Below, piece after piece: positions 9,184-18,682 of a stretch of DNA of 64,000 nucleotides; position 1 is the first letter of the stretch, and every line of letters begins with the position of its first letter. The notes below the pieces were generated by a model. That model had not been told where the DNA came from and did not search any database. It saw nothing but the letters and a program-made list of their open reading frames with translations. The stretch is from Bacteroides sp. Lineage in GTDB: Bacteria > Bacteroidota > Bacteroidia > Bacteroidales > Muribaculaceae. The stretch spans positions 35,786 to 99,785 of the forward strand of contig JAAVCC010000009.1 of the NCBI GenBank assembly GCA_014802535.1. The letters are read 5' to 3'. Position numbers and translations under genes: made by a program.

Positions 9184-12147
9184 ATGAGAAAATCAATCAT
9201 TTCACTGGCTCTTCTGCTGGCTACTATTGCGACCGGAGCTAACGGTCAGACTTCAAACGTCTCACGTGATGAGCTTAACAAAGTATTAAAATCGTCCATG
9301 CCTACCCACATTCAGGTAGGTCGCCCGGCTGTTGACACTGTCATTGTTGACGCCCGCAAACGTATCGTGACTATTCAGTGTAACGAAACTACATCCTATC
9401 TTCCGTTTACCAACGAATATGTTGCCAATCTCAAAGAAAATTTCAAAACAGCTCTTGGTTCTGATTTTGAAAAATACAAAATCGAAATAACCGCAAACGG
9501 CTATAAAGCCGAAGACCTCGTTCTCGGTGCCAAACGCAAAAACATAGCTCCAAAAGAAAAATTCCCCTTTGTTGTTGAAGCCGACAAATTTACCGTTGCT
9601 CCAACTGAGGGTCTCGAAGGTGCCAACATTGCCGTTTGGCAAAGTCACGGTTGGTATTTTGAGAAAAAACTCAACCGTTGGGAATGGCAGCGTGCCCGCA
9701 TCATGCAAACCGTTGAAGACCTCTACACCCAGAGCTATGTTGTTCCCTTCTTGATGCCGATGCTCGAGAACGCAGGTGCATACGTGCTCTGTCCTCGCGA
9801 ACGCGACATGACCGATATCGAAATCATCATCGATAACGACGGTGAGCTTGCTACCGGAACATATTCTGAAAACAATCACAATCTCTGGAGCAATGTCAAT
9901 CCCGGATTTGCTCATATTTTCAAGAACTACACTGACATCGAAGGCAATAAAAATCCCTTTACCCTCGGTACTGCCCGCAAAGCTGCCGCTAACTCGGGAG
10001 CTACCGCTTCATGGAATGCCAACGTTCCTGTTGCCCGCAACTATGCAGTTTACGTTTCATACAAAAGCTTCCCCAACAGTTCAACTAAAGCCGTTTACAC
10101 TGTCAACGCAGCCGACGGCGCTCACAAAGTGACTGTAAACCAAAAAATGGGTGGTTCTACATGGATTTATCTCGGAACATTTCCCCTTGCAAAAGGACAG
10201 TCAGCAAAACCCATCGTAACTCTCACTGCCGAAGGTGGCAAGAAAAATGAAGTTGTTTCAGCCGACGCTGTTAAAATCGGTGGTGGTATGGGTAACATCG
10301 CTCGTGCCGCTCAAGTTATCGATCAAAACGGCGACACCGTAACCGAATATATTGCCAGCGGATATCCCCGTTTCACCGAAGGTGCCCGCTATTGGTTGCA
10401 ATGGGCAGGTATGCCTGACTCGGTTTATACACCCTACAATGGTAAAAATGACTATACCGACGACTATACCTCTCGTGCTCTTTGGGTTAACTACATGGCA
10501 GGTGGCTCTTCAATGCTTCCCAAACGCGAAGGTTTGAACATCCCCATTGACCTTTCATTTGCATTCCACTCTGATGCCGGTACAACATATAACGACTCTA
10601 TCATCGGTTCACTCGGTATCTACTCTACTAACGACAATAAAACTACCGGCAACGGTTCTTCACGTCTTTCTAACCGTGACCTCACTGACATGGTTATCAC
10701 CGAGATTGTCAACGACATCCGTGCCAACTACGAACCCAACTGGACCCGACGCGGTCTCTGGGATAAAAAATATTATGAGGCTCGCGTTCCCGAAGTTCCC
10801 GCAATGCTTCTCGAACTCCTTTCTCACCAGAACTTTGCCGACATGAAATATGGTCTCGACCCGACATTCCGTTTCACTGTCAGCCGTGCAATCTACAAAG
10901 CAATGGGACGCTTTATCGCAGCTCGCGACAATCGTCAATTTGTTGTTCAACCCCTCCCCATCAAGAATTTTGCAATCACCCGTAACGCATCAAAACAATA
11001 CAAACTCTCTTGGGCTGCCACTCCCGACAAACTCGAAGAAACTGCAATGCCCGATTATTATAATGTGTTGATGCGAGTTGACAACGGTGCGTTCAAAGTT
11101 GTTGCAACCGTTGACAATCCCGAATACACATTCACCGCACCCGACGATCATATCTATTCATTCCAAATCGTTGCCGGAAACAAAGGTGGCGTCAGCTTCC
11201 CCTCTGAAACTCTCGCACTTTGCGAACTCAACAACAGCAAAGTTCCCGTTACAATCGTAAACGGCTTTACTCGTGTATCGGGTCCCGATACATTTGATGC
11301 AGGCAACATTGCCGGCTTCTATGATATGCGCGACCATGGTGTACCTTACGTTTACGATGCTTCATTCATCGGCTCTCAATTTGAATTCCGCCGTCAAATT
11401 CCATGGATGGATGACGACGCTGCCGGATTTGGTGCAAGCCGTGCAAACTATGAGAACAAAATCGTTGCAGGTAACACATTTGACTATGTTTATCTTCACG
11501 GTCAGGCAATCCGCAATGCCGGATACAGCTTCATCTCTACAAGCGTTGGCGCATTTGTTGAATCAGATGCAGCTTCAACTCCCGGAGCAATTGACCTCAT
11601 TCTCGGTAAACAAAAAGAAACTAAAGTCGGAACCGGTCTTTACGGCACCAAATACAAAGCATTCCCCGCCGAACTTCAGGCTCGAATCAAAGCCCACGTT
11701 GAAAAAGGCGGTAACATCTTTGTATCAGGCTCATACGTAGCAACCGACCTTTGGGATAACCCATACAGCGACAAAGAAACTCTCGAAGCCGACAAAAAAT
11801 TTGCAACCGAAGTTCTCGGTTACAACTGGCGTGTTGGTCAAGCATCTGTTACCGGCGAAGCTTATGAAACCGTATCACCCTTCAAACAGTTCAAAAACGG
11901 TCGATTTGACTTCTACAACGAGCTCAACGCCGACAGCTATGCCGTTGAATCGCCCGATTCATTCTTTGCATCTAAAAAAGAAGGTGCAACAATCATGAGA
12001 TATAGCGAAAACAACCTCGTTGCAGGCGTCGCTACTAAAACTCCGGCCTACAGCACCGTGATTATCGGTTTCCCGTTTGAGTCAATCAAAGCTGAGTCAG
12101 GTCGTGACCTTCTCATGAAACAAATTCTTGAATTCTTCAATAAATAA
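9184..12147 (+). CDS. Secreted amidase-like protein with a golvesin C-terminal-like insert
   Basis: Large exported protein of 987 residues; signal peptide at residues 1-21. An Amidase_3-type zinc fold seems to be split by an insert. The first half has S-H-G near residue 155, and the second half has F-H-S-D-A-G near 460 and L-L-E-L-L-S-H-Q-N near 541, which correspond to metal His, metal His and catalytic Glu of N-acetylmuramoyl-L-alanine amidases. Between them, about residues 265-365, is a golvesin C-terminal-like beta domain. An Fn3-like region follows (about 590-690), then a Rossmann-like C-terminal domain to 987. Related proteins are often labelled xanthan lyase, which the sequence does not support. 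Predicted job: removal of stem peptides from peptidoglycan. It heads the salvage run. Confidence 0.65.
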   Translation: MRKSIISLALLLATIATGANGQTSNVSRDELNKVLKSSMPTHIQVGRPAVDTVIVDARKRIVTIQCNETTSYLPFTNEYVANLKENFKTALGSDFEKYKIEITANGYKAEDLVLGAKRKNIAPKEKFPFVVEADKFTVAPTEGLEGANIAVWQSHGWYFEKKLNRWEWQRARIMQTVEDLYTQSYVVPFLMPMLENAGAYVLCPRERDMTDIEIIIDNDGELATGTYSENNHNLWSNVNPGFAHIFKNYTDIEGNKNPFTLGTARKAAANSGATASWNANVPVARNYAVYVSYKSFPNSSTKAVYTVNAADGAHKVTVNQKMGGSTWIYLGTFPLAKGQSAKPIVTLTAEGGKKNEVVSADAVKIGGGMGNIARAAQVIDQNGDTVTEYIASGYPRFTEGARYWLQWAGMPDSVYTPYNGKNDYTDDYTSRALWVNYMAGGSSMLPKREGLNIPIDLSFAFHSDAGTTYNDSIIGSLGIYSTNDNKTTGNGSSRLSNRDLTDMVITEIVNDIRANYEPNWTRRGLWDKKYYEARVPEVPAMLLELLSHQNFADMKYGLDPTFRFTVSRAIYKAMGRFIAARDNRQFVVQPLPIKNFAITRNASKQYKLSWAATPDKLEETAMPDYYNVLMRVDNGAFKVVATVDNPEYTFTAPDDHIYSFQIVAGNKGGVSFPSETLALCELNNSKVPVTIVNGFTRVSGPDTFDAGNIAGFYDMRDHGVPYVYDASFIGSQFEFRRQIPWMDDDAAGFGASRANYENKIVAGNTFDYVYLHGQAIRNAGYSFISTSVGAFVESDAASTPGAIDLILGKQKETKVGTGLYGTKYKAFPAELQARIKAHVEKGGNIFVSGSYVATDLWDNPYSDKETLEADKKFATEVLGYNWRVGQASVTGEAYETVSPFKQFKNGRFDFYNELNADSYAVESPDSFFASKKEGATIMRYSENNLVAGVATKTPAYSTVIIGFPFESIKAESGRDLLMKQILEFFNK

Positions 12148-12172
12148 CGAATAATAAACCAATTACATAACA

Positions 12173-12196
12173 GGCAGTCGGGCTTAACCGACTGCC
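12173..12196 (+). terminator. Intra-operon hairpin without a T-run
   Basis: A perfect 9-base stem (12173-12181 with 12188-12196) and a 6-base loop lie in the 64 bases between the amidase-like gene and the GT2 gene. An A-rich stretch follows rather than a T-run, so full termination is unlikely. It may stabilise mRNA ends or lower expression of the downstream genes. Confidence 0.35.
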
Positions 12197-12211
12197 ATAA
12201 AAATAAAAGAA

Positions 12212-13678
12212 ATGAAAAAAACAGTCAACTGCTTTCTTCCCTATGACAGTGCAGCCAACGTAACTCCAACCATCGAAGCTCTGCGTCAATCATCATTGGT
12301 TAAAGAAATTTTCTTGCTCGCTGCCAACTCTGACCTCAAAGCAATTGAAGGAACTACCCTTCTCAACATTGACTCACTCACCAGCTCGGCTACAATGAAA
12401 ACCATTGCCGCTCACGCCGACAGTGACTACATATTATTATATACTAAATACAACAGCCTCCTTCCCGGATACCTCGCAATCGAACGTTTCGTAAGACTTG
12501 CCGACGATTCTCAAGCAGGTATGATGTATGCCGACTGCTATACTGTTGTTGACGGTGTTCAAGCAAAATCACCCGCAATCGACTACCAATTCGGTTCGCT
12601 TCGCGACGATTTCAACTTCAACTCAGTTCTCTTCTTCAACTCGGCCATCTTCAAAAAAGCTGCATCAACTATCGATGCTGAATATACTGCAGCCGGTCTT
12701 TATGACATCCGTCTTAAAGTTTCTCAGATTGCACCGATTGTTCACATCAACGAATATCTCTATAGCGACGTCACTCTCGACAATCGCAAGAGCGGTGAAA
12801 AAATCTTTGACTACGTTGACCCCAAAAACCGTGGTGTTCAAATCGAAATGGAGAAAGCCTGCACCGACCACCTCAAAAAAATCGGCGGATATCTCGAACC
12901 CGTATTTGACACAATCAACTTCAATCAGGGCAATTTTGAAAACGAAGCTTCGGTTATCATCCCCGTTCGTAACCGTGTTCGCACCATCCGCGACGCTATC
13001 AAGAGCATCCTTTCACAAAAAACCGACTTCCCCTTCAACCTCATCATCATTGACAACCACTCAACCGATGGTACTTCTGAGGCAATCGAAGAATTCACTT
13101 CTGATCCCCGCGTAATCCACCTTATCCCCGAACGCGACGACCTCGGTATCGGTGGCTGCTGGAATCTCGGTGTTAACGATCCCCGTTGCGGTAAATTTGC
13201 AGTTCAGCTCGATAGCGATGACGTTTATGCCGACGAAAACACTCTTGCTAAAATCGTTAAAGCATTCTATGATCAAAACTGTGGTATGGTTGTCGGAACT
13301 TACAAACTCACCGACATCGACCTCAACACTATTCCCCCGGGCGTAATCGACCACAAAGAATGGACTCCCGAAAACGGTCGCAATAATGCACTCCGCATCA
13401 ACGGTCTTGGTGCTCCCCGTGCGTTCTACACTCCGATGCTTCGCGAAATCATGGTCCCCAATACCTCTTACGGCGAAGACTATGCACTCGGTTTGGCATT
13501 CTCTCGTAACAACCAGATTGGTCGCATCTATGACGTTCTTTACTTCTGCCGTCGTTGGGAAGACAACTCTGACGCTTCTCTCGACATCAACAAAATGAAC
13601 GCCAACAACCTTTACAAAGACCGCATCCGCACTTGGGAACTCCAAGCTCGTATCGCTAAGAACAAAGCTAAAAAATGA
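12212..13678 (+). CDS. Tandem GT-A glycosyltransferase family 2 protein
   Basis: A 488-residue soluble protein without a signal peptide or membrane segment. The C-terminal half (from about residue 248) is a standard GT2 domain: S-V-I-I-P-V-R-N-R, then I-I-D-N-H-S-T-D-G-T and a D-S-D-D metal/nucleotide-sugar motif at 334-337. The N-terminal 220 residues look like a second, degenerate GT-A fold with no DxD. Donor and acceptor are unknown. Its stop overlaps the start of the DUF4922 gene by four bases (ATGA), so the two are translationally coupled. The context of peptidoglycan salvage genes suggests a cytoplasmic amino-sugar conjugate as acceptor or product, which is only an inference. Confidence 0.75.
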   Translation: MKKTVNCFLPYDSAANVTPTIEALRQSSLVKEIFLLAANSDLKAIEGTTLLNIDSLTSSATMKTIAAHADSDYILLYTKYNSLLPGYLAIERFVRLADDSQAGMMYADCYTVVDGVQAKSPAIDYQFGSLRDDFNFNSVLFFNSAIFKKAASTIDAEYTAAGLYDIRLKVSQIAPIVHINEYLYSDVTLDNRKSGEKIFDYVDPKNRGVQIEMEKACTDHLKKIGGYLEPVFDTINFNQGNFENEASVIIPVRNRVRTIRDAIKSILSQKTDFPFNLIIIDNHSTDGTSEAIEEFTSDPRVIHLIPERDDLGIGGCWNLGVNDPRCGKFAVQLDSDDVYADENTLAKIVKAFYDQNCGMVVGTYKLTDIDLNTIPPGVIDHKEWTPENGRNNALRINGLGAPRAFYTPMLREIMVPNTSYGEDYALGLAFSRNNQIGRIYDVLYFCRRWEDNSDASLDINKMNANNLYKDRIRTWELQARIAKNKAKK

Positions 13679-14622
13679 GCACTAAAATAACTCCCGAAAT
13701 AATCGAGAATCTGTTTGTCAGCCAATTTAAAGTATGGCCTCAGGCAGATGACAACTTTAAGGCACTTGCCGGCGTCGAGGTAAAAAACCTCGACGTCGAC
13801 GGCATGCCCGTTAAAGTGCAGTTCAACCCGGCACGCATCGTTTCTTCAGCCGCCAAAGTTGATCCCGAAGCACTCAAAAAACGTAAATGTTTCCTTTGTG
13901 GCGAAAATCGTCCCGAAGTTCAGGAAGGAATTGAATGGGGTGATAAATATATCATTCTCATCAACCCGTTCCCCATCTTCCCGCGCCACCTCACTATTCC
14001 CGATAAAACCCACACACCTCAGTTAATCAAAGGACGCATCGGAGATATGGTTTCACTGGCTGCCGACCTCAAAGGATATACCGTTTTCTATAACGGACCA
14101 AAATGCGGAGCCTCTGCCCCCGACCACATGCACTTCCAGGCAGGCAATTCCGACTTCCTGACAATCCAGAAGGCTATCGAAACAATCGATTTAATGCCCG
14201 TAATTGTCAGCAACGATGGCGAAGCCGTTCTTTCTGTTTCTGAAGGTTTGCCCGTCAACTTCTTTGTAATCGACACTACATCAGCCGATTCAGCCGAAGA
14301 ACTTTTTGATCGTTTATATGCGGCAATGCCCGTTCCCGAAGGCGAGACCGAACCGATGATGAACATCCTTTGCTATGTTACCGAAGAAGGTGAAGCACGC
14401 GTTGTTATATTCCCGCGTAAACGTCACCGTCCGTCGTTCTATGGAACAGAAGGCGACGACTGCATGCTTCTTTCTCCCGCATCGGTTGACATGGGCGGCG
14501 TGTTTATCACTCCCCGTCAAGTCGATTTTGAAAAAATCGATAGCGCAACAATCAAACGCATCTATGACGAGCTTTGTCTCGACAACGAAGAAATTAATAA
14601 TATTGTACAATCAATCAACTGA
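13675..14622 (+). CDS. DUF4922 protein, HIT/GalT-like nucleotidyl transferase fold
   Basis: A 315-residue cytoplasmic protein that matches the Bacteroidetes DUF4922 pattern: C-F-L-C with N-R-P near residue 66-72, N-P-F-P-I-F-P near 105, and a C-G-A-S-A-P-D-H-M-H-F-Q block. The H151-x-H153-x-Q155 triad is the form used by GalT, Ap4A phosphorylase and GDP-hexose phosphorylase to carry a nucleotidyl group. This points to a phosphorolytic or transferase reaction on a nucleotide or nucleotide sugar. The real substrate is unknown. It is coupled to the GT2 gene upstream and lies 8 bases before the SpoIID gene. Confidence 0.75.
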   Translation: MSTKITPEIIENLFVSQFKVWPQADDNFKALAGVEVKNLDVDGMPVKVQFNPARIVSSAAKVDPEALKKRKCFLCGENRPEVQEGIEWGDKYIILINPFPIFPRHLTIPDKTHTPQLIKGRIGDMVSLAADLKGYTVFYNGPKCGASAPDHMHFQAGNSDFLTIQKAIETIDLMPVIVSNDGEAVLSVSEGLPVNFFVIDTTSADSAEELFDRLYAAMPVPEGETEPMMNILCYVTEEGEARVVIFPRKRHRPSFYGTEGDDCMLLSPASVDMGGVFITPRQVDFEKIDSATIKRIYDELCLDNEEINNIVQSIN

Positions 14623-14630
14623 TAACAATC

Positions 14631-15941
14631 ATGAACCAGCCGGTTGTAAAAGTAGGCATCATGTCCACCGAACAGCTCCAATTTGTACTCTTGGGTACAT
14701 TCCGCGTGAATGGAGCAAAGGTTGAAGGCGACCAGACTGCCACAGTTAAAGATGGTAAAATCTATTGGAACGGTGAATTGTTTGACCGCCTTTCATTTAT
14801 TCCCGATGATGATAACGAAAATAGCCGATTTACACTCAAAGATGTAACTATCGGTGTTAATTTTCACTGGGAACGACTTGAAGACCAAACATTTGTAGGC
14901 CAGCTCGACCTGATTGTCGAAAACAATAAGATTACACCTATAAACGTTCTTGGCGTTGAAGATTATCTCAAAAGCGTCATTTCATCTGAAATGAGCGCAA
15001 CAGCTTCGCTCGAACTCCTCAAAGCTCATGCTGTGATTTCACGCAGCTGGTTGCTCTCTCAAATCGAGAAGAACAAAGAGATTACCAACTCAGGTCAGAA
15101 ATACTCGGCTTGCACCATCACCGACGATGAAATCGTCAGATGGTATGACCGTGAAGATCACGTCAATTTTGATGTTTGTGCCGATGACCACTGCCAACGC
15201 TATCAAGGTGTTACCCGTCAGACAACCCCCAACGTTGACCAAGCCGTTGAAGCTACTCGCGGTGAAGTTCTTTGGGGCGACGGAAAAATCTGTGACGCAC
15301 GTTTCTCGAAATGTTGCGGTGGCGTTTACGAAGTCTTTGAAAACTGTTGGGAACCGATTCATTACTCTTATCTTGTTCCTCGTCGCGATGGTGCCGCCGA
15401 AAACGACTATCCCGACTTAACAATCGAAGAAAACGCCCGCCAGTGGATTCTCGGTCAACCCGAAGCTTTCTGCAACACCCACGACAAGAAAATTCTTTCA
15501 CAGGTTCTTAACAACTACGATCAGGAAACAACCGATTTCTATCGCTGGAAAGTTGAATATGACAGCAACGAACTTTCTGCTCTAATCAAAGAACGCTCAG
15601 GTCTCGACTTTGGCGAGCTCATCGACATCATCCCTTTATCACGAGGAACATCGGGTCGAATCTATCGTCTCAAAATTGTCGGTAGCAAAATGACTAAAAT
15701 CATTGGTAAAGAGTTGGAAATCAGACGTACATTATCAAAGAGTCACCTCTACAGCTCGGCATTTGTTGTTGAAAAGCAGCAAAACGGCGACTCTACCCGA
15801 TTCATTTTACATGGTGCCGGATGGGGGCATGGTGTTGGTCTTTGCCAAATCGGCGCTGCCGTTATGGGTGACCTCAACTACACCTATCGTAGCATCCTGC
15901 TCCACTACTTTATCGGAGCCGAAATTAAAAAATACTACTAA
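14631..15941 (+). CDS. SpoIID/LytB-domain protein without a signal peptide
   Basis: A 436-residue protein with the full SpoIID signature: E120 in S-S-E-M-S-A-T-A (the position of the catalytic Glu of SpoIID lytic transglycosylases), a K-A-H-A-V-I-S-R-S-W helix, F-S-K-C-C-G-G and a closing G-W-G-H-G-V-G-L-C-Q near residue 398. SpoIID cleaves peptide-free glycan strands during sporulation. Here the N-terminus starts directly in a beta-rich domain with no hydrophobic segment, and only 8 bases separate it from the gene before, so a missed signal sequence is not possible. It is therefore predicted to be cytoplasmic, which is unusual for the fold. Confidence 0.8.
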   Translation: MNQPVVKVGIMSTEQLQFVLLGTFRVNGAKVEGDQTATVKDGKIYWNGELFDRLSFIPDDDNENSRFTLKDVTIGVNFHWERLEDQTFVGQLDLIVENNKITPINVLGVEDYLKSVISSEMSATASLELLKAHAVISRSWLLSQIEKNKEITNSGQKYSACTITDDEIVRWYDREDHVNFDVCADDHCQRYQGVTRQTTPNVDQAVEATRGEVLWGDGKICDARFSKCCGGVYEVFENCWEPIHYSYLVPRRDGAAENDYPDLTIEENARQWILGQPEAFCNTHDKKILSQVLNNYDQETTDFYRWKVEYDSNELSALIKERSGLDFGELIDIIPLSRGTSGRIYRLKIVGSKMTKIIGKELEIRRTLSKSHLYSSAFVVEKQQNGDSTRFILHGAGWGHGVGLCQIGAAVMGDLNYTYRSILLHYFIGAEIKKYY

Positions 15942-15992
15942 GTCGCCCGACGGCTTTACATTATCTCCTTAAAACCTTAAAAAACCAACTTA

Positions 15993-17342
15993 ATGAACCA
16001 ATTAAAAAAAATATCGCCGTGGGCATGGATTCCTACCGTGTATTTTGCCGAAGGTATCCCCTACTTCATTGTAAATAACATCTCGGTGCTTATGCTTGCC
16101 AAGATGGGTGTTCCCAACGGACAAATGGCTCTTTTCACTTCTCTGCTTTATCTCCCTTGGATGATTAAGCCATTCTGGAGCCCATTTGTTGATATCATCA
16201 AAACCAAACGCTGGTGGATTATCGCTATGCAGGTGATTATGTCTGTCGCTTTTGTACTTCTTACTCTTACAGTCCCTATCCCTTCTGTTGAACAGATAGT
16301 ATCAGGTACTACTCCAATCAGCATTTTCACCATCACACTTATTTTATTTGTAATAACAGCCTTTGCATCAGCCACCAACGACATTGCATCAGATGGTTTC
16401 TATATGCTTGCATTGACAACCAAAGACCAGGCGGCTTTTGTTGGTATTCGCTCGACATTCTACCGCCTGTCTTCAATCTTTGGTCAAGGTGTATTGGTTT
16501 ATATTGCCGGATATCTTGAATCACACGGACTCGAATCATTCGGTATTGAAGCAGGCAATATCCCATTGTCATGGCGCATGACTCTCGGTTTTACTGCCTT
16601 AATTTTCACACTCGTAACACTCTATCACGCATTTATAATGCCACGTCCGGCAAACGACCGCCCAAACATCTCTCAAGATTCTAAAGGTGGTGCAAGTGCC
16701 ATTTTCAAAGAATTTGCAAACTCATTTGCTACTTTCTTCAAGAAAAAAGGTCTTTGGCTCGCAATCGCATTCATGCTTCTCTATCGTCTTCCCGAAGCAT
16801 TCCTTATTAAAATGTGTACACCATTCCTTGTTGCATCTCGCGAATCAGGCGGACTTGGTCTCTCAACCGAAAACGTAGGTATTGTTTACGGTACAATCGG
16901 TGTATTCTTCCTCACTGTCGGAGGTATCCTCGGTGGTATTTTTGCATCTAAAGTCGGTCTTAAAAAATCGCTTTGGATCATGGCAGCCTGCATGACACTT
17001 CCCTGTTTGACCTTCTGCTACTTGGCTGAATGTCAACCCGAAAACCTTGTTTATATCAGCATTGCTGTTGCAATTGAGCAATTTGGATATGGATTTGGAT
17101 TTACAGCCTATATGCTTTATATGATGTATTTCTCTGAAGGTCCGTTCACAACTTCTCACTATGCTATCTGTACTGCATTCATGGCTATGAGTATGATGTT
17201 GCCCGGTATGGTTGCCGGATTCATTCAGGAAGCACTCGGTTACTCAATGTTCTTCTGGATGGTAATCATCTGCTGTATCGCAACACTTATCGTAACATAT
17301 TTTGCCGATCGTAAAATAGACCCGACCTATGGTCTTAAATAA
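15993..17342 (+). CDS. ampG: AmpG-like muropeptide permease (MFS)
   Basis: An inner-membrane MFS transporter of 449 residues with about 12 hydrophobic segments. The N-terminal W-I-P-T-V-Y-F-A-E-G-I-P-Y motif and the A-S-A-T-N-D-I-A-S-D-G stretch (about residues 125-135) are typical of the AmpG group, which imports GlcNAc-anhydroMurNAc and its peptides. Its place between SpoIID and NamZ supports a cell-wall recycling role. The symbol is given by family and context; related Bacteroidetes MFS proteins can differ in substrate. Confidence 0.8.
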   Translation: MNQLKKISPWAWIPTVYFAEGIPYFIVNNISVLMLAKMGVPNGQMALFTSLLYLPWMIKPFWSPFVDIIKTKRWWIIAMQVIMSVAFVLLTLTVPIPSVEQIVSGTTPISIFTITLILFVITAFASATNDIASDGFYMLALTTKDQAAFVGIRSTFYRLSSIFGQGVLVYIAGYLESHGLESFGIEAGNIPLSWRMTLGFTALIFTLVTLYHAFIMPRPANDRPNISQDSKGGASAIFKEFANSFATFFKKKGLWLAIAFMLLYRLPEAFLIKMCTPFLVASRESGGLGLSTENVGIVYGTIGVFFLTVGGILGGIFASKVGLKKSLWIMAACMTLPCLTFCYLAECQPENLVYISIAVAIEQFGYGFGFTAYMLYMMYFSEGPFTTSHYAICTAFMAMSMMLPGMVAGFIQEALGYSMFFWMVIICCIATLIVTYFADRKIDPTYGLK

Positions 17343-17365
17343 ATAAAACTCCCCTTCGCTTAATA

Positions 17366-18634
17366 ATGAAAAAATATATAATCTCAGCAGCTGTAGCTCT
17401 AATGACTTTTACAGCTTGTAATAACAACACATCTCAAACAACATCTTCAAACGAGCCCAAAGTTAAACCCGGTATCGAAGTCCTTCGCGACAACGGTTTC
17501 GCTCAACTTCAAGGCAAACGTGTTGGTCTAATCACAAACCCCTCGGGCGTTGACAACGACCTCAAGTCAACAATCGATATTCTTCACGAAGCTCCCGGGG
17601 TTACACTTACTGCATTGTATTCTCCCGAACATGGAGTTCGTGGCGATGTTCACGCCGGCGACAACGTTGACAATGCCGTTGACCCTGCAACCGGTGTTTC
17701 CGTTTACTCAATCTACGGCAAGACTAAAAAACCGACTCCCGAGATGCTCGAAGATGTTGATGTACTCATCTATGATATTCAAGACAACGGTTGTCGTTCA
17801 TTCACCTTCATCTCTACAATGGGACTCGCAATGGACGTTTGTGCCGAACTCGGTAAAGAATTCATGGTACTCGACCGCCCCAACCCCGTTGGTGGTAACA
17901 AAGTTGAAGGTAACCTCGTTGAAGATTCTTGCTACTCATTTGTCAGCCAGTTCCCCATCCCCTACCTTTACGGTTTGACTCCGGGCGAGCTTGCTCAATA
18001 CCTCAATGAAGAGAACCTTCTTCAAGGTGGCAAAAAAGTTAACCTCTCTGTTATTCCGATGGAAGGCTGGACCCGTGATATGGACTTCCGTGAAACCGGA
18101 ATGCCCTGGGTACTCCCCTCTCCCCATATCCCCAACCCAGAAGCATCACTCTACTACCCGATGACCGGTATTCTTGGCGAGCTATATTGCATGTCGATCG
18201 GCGTCGGTTATACACTGCCCTTCAAACTCGTATGTGCCGACTGGATCGATGCTGAAAAATTCTCTAAAGCAATGAACGACCTCAACCTTCCCGGTGTAAA
18301 GTTCCGTCCAATCCACATCAAACCCTTCTACTCGGTTGGTAAAGGCGAAAATATTGACGGTGTTGAAATCTATGTAACCGACAAAGAAACCGCGCCCCTT
18401 TCTTTGACCAACTTCTACATCATGCAGGAGCTTGCCAAACTATATCCCGAAAAACTCGCATTTGAAATCGGCGATAGCAAACGCTACGATATGTTTGACA
18501 AAGTTGTCGGCAGCAAAGAAATTCGCAAACGCTTCACCGAAAACTACAACGTTGACGATATCAAAGACTACTGGAACAAAGACGTTGATTCGTTTAAAGA
18601 AAAGAAAGCAAAATATCATCTCTATAACGACTAA
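17366..18634 (+). CDS. namZ: Exo-beta-N-acetylmuramidase NamZ (DUF1343), lipoprotein
   Basis: DUF1343 protein of 422 residues. The N-terminus is a lipoprotein signal with the lipid-carrying Cys at position 18 (T-F-T-A-C), so it is anchored in the envelope. The family hallmarks are present: G-L-I-T-N-P-S-G, S-P-E-H-G-V-R-G, D-I-Q-D-N-G-C-R and D-R-P-N-P-V-G-G. YbbC/NamZ of Bacillus subtilis and the Tannerella homologues remove MurNAc from the non-reducing end of peptide-free glycan fragments. It lies 23 bases after ampG and upstream of the MurNAc catabolic genes, which fits this activity well. Confidence 0.88.
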   Translation: MKKYIISAAVALMTFTACNNNTSQTTSSNEPKVKPGIEVLRDNGFAQLQGKRVGLITNPSGVDNDLKSTIDILHEAPGVTLTALYSPEHGVRGDVHAGDNVDNAVDPATGVSVYSIYGKTKKPTPEMLEDVDVLIYDIQDNGCRSFTFISTMGLAMDVCAELGKEFMVLDRPNPVGGNKVEGNLVEDSCYSFVSQFPIPYLYGLTPGELAQYLNEENLLQGGKKVNLSVIPMEGWTRDMDFRETGMPWVLPSPHIPNPEASLYYPMTGILGELYCMSIGVGYTLPFKLVCADWIDAEKFSKAMNDLNLPGVKFRPIHIKPFYSVGKGENIDGVEIYVTDKETAPLSLTNFYIMQELAKLYPEKLAFEIGDSKRYDMFDKVVGSKEIRKRFTENYNVDDIKDYWNKDVDSFKEKKAKYHLYND

Positions 18635-18682
18635 TCATTATCGATTAAACTCTCTCCATCTTTTGTTTTAACAAACAAGTTT

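Noticed and set aside
9286..9915. Long open frames on the strand opposite the salvage genes, such as 9286-9915 and 13061-13645.
   Set aside because: They are antisense to clearly coding genes with strong domain support and have no recognisable families.
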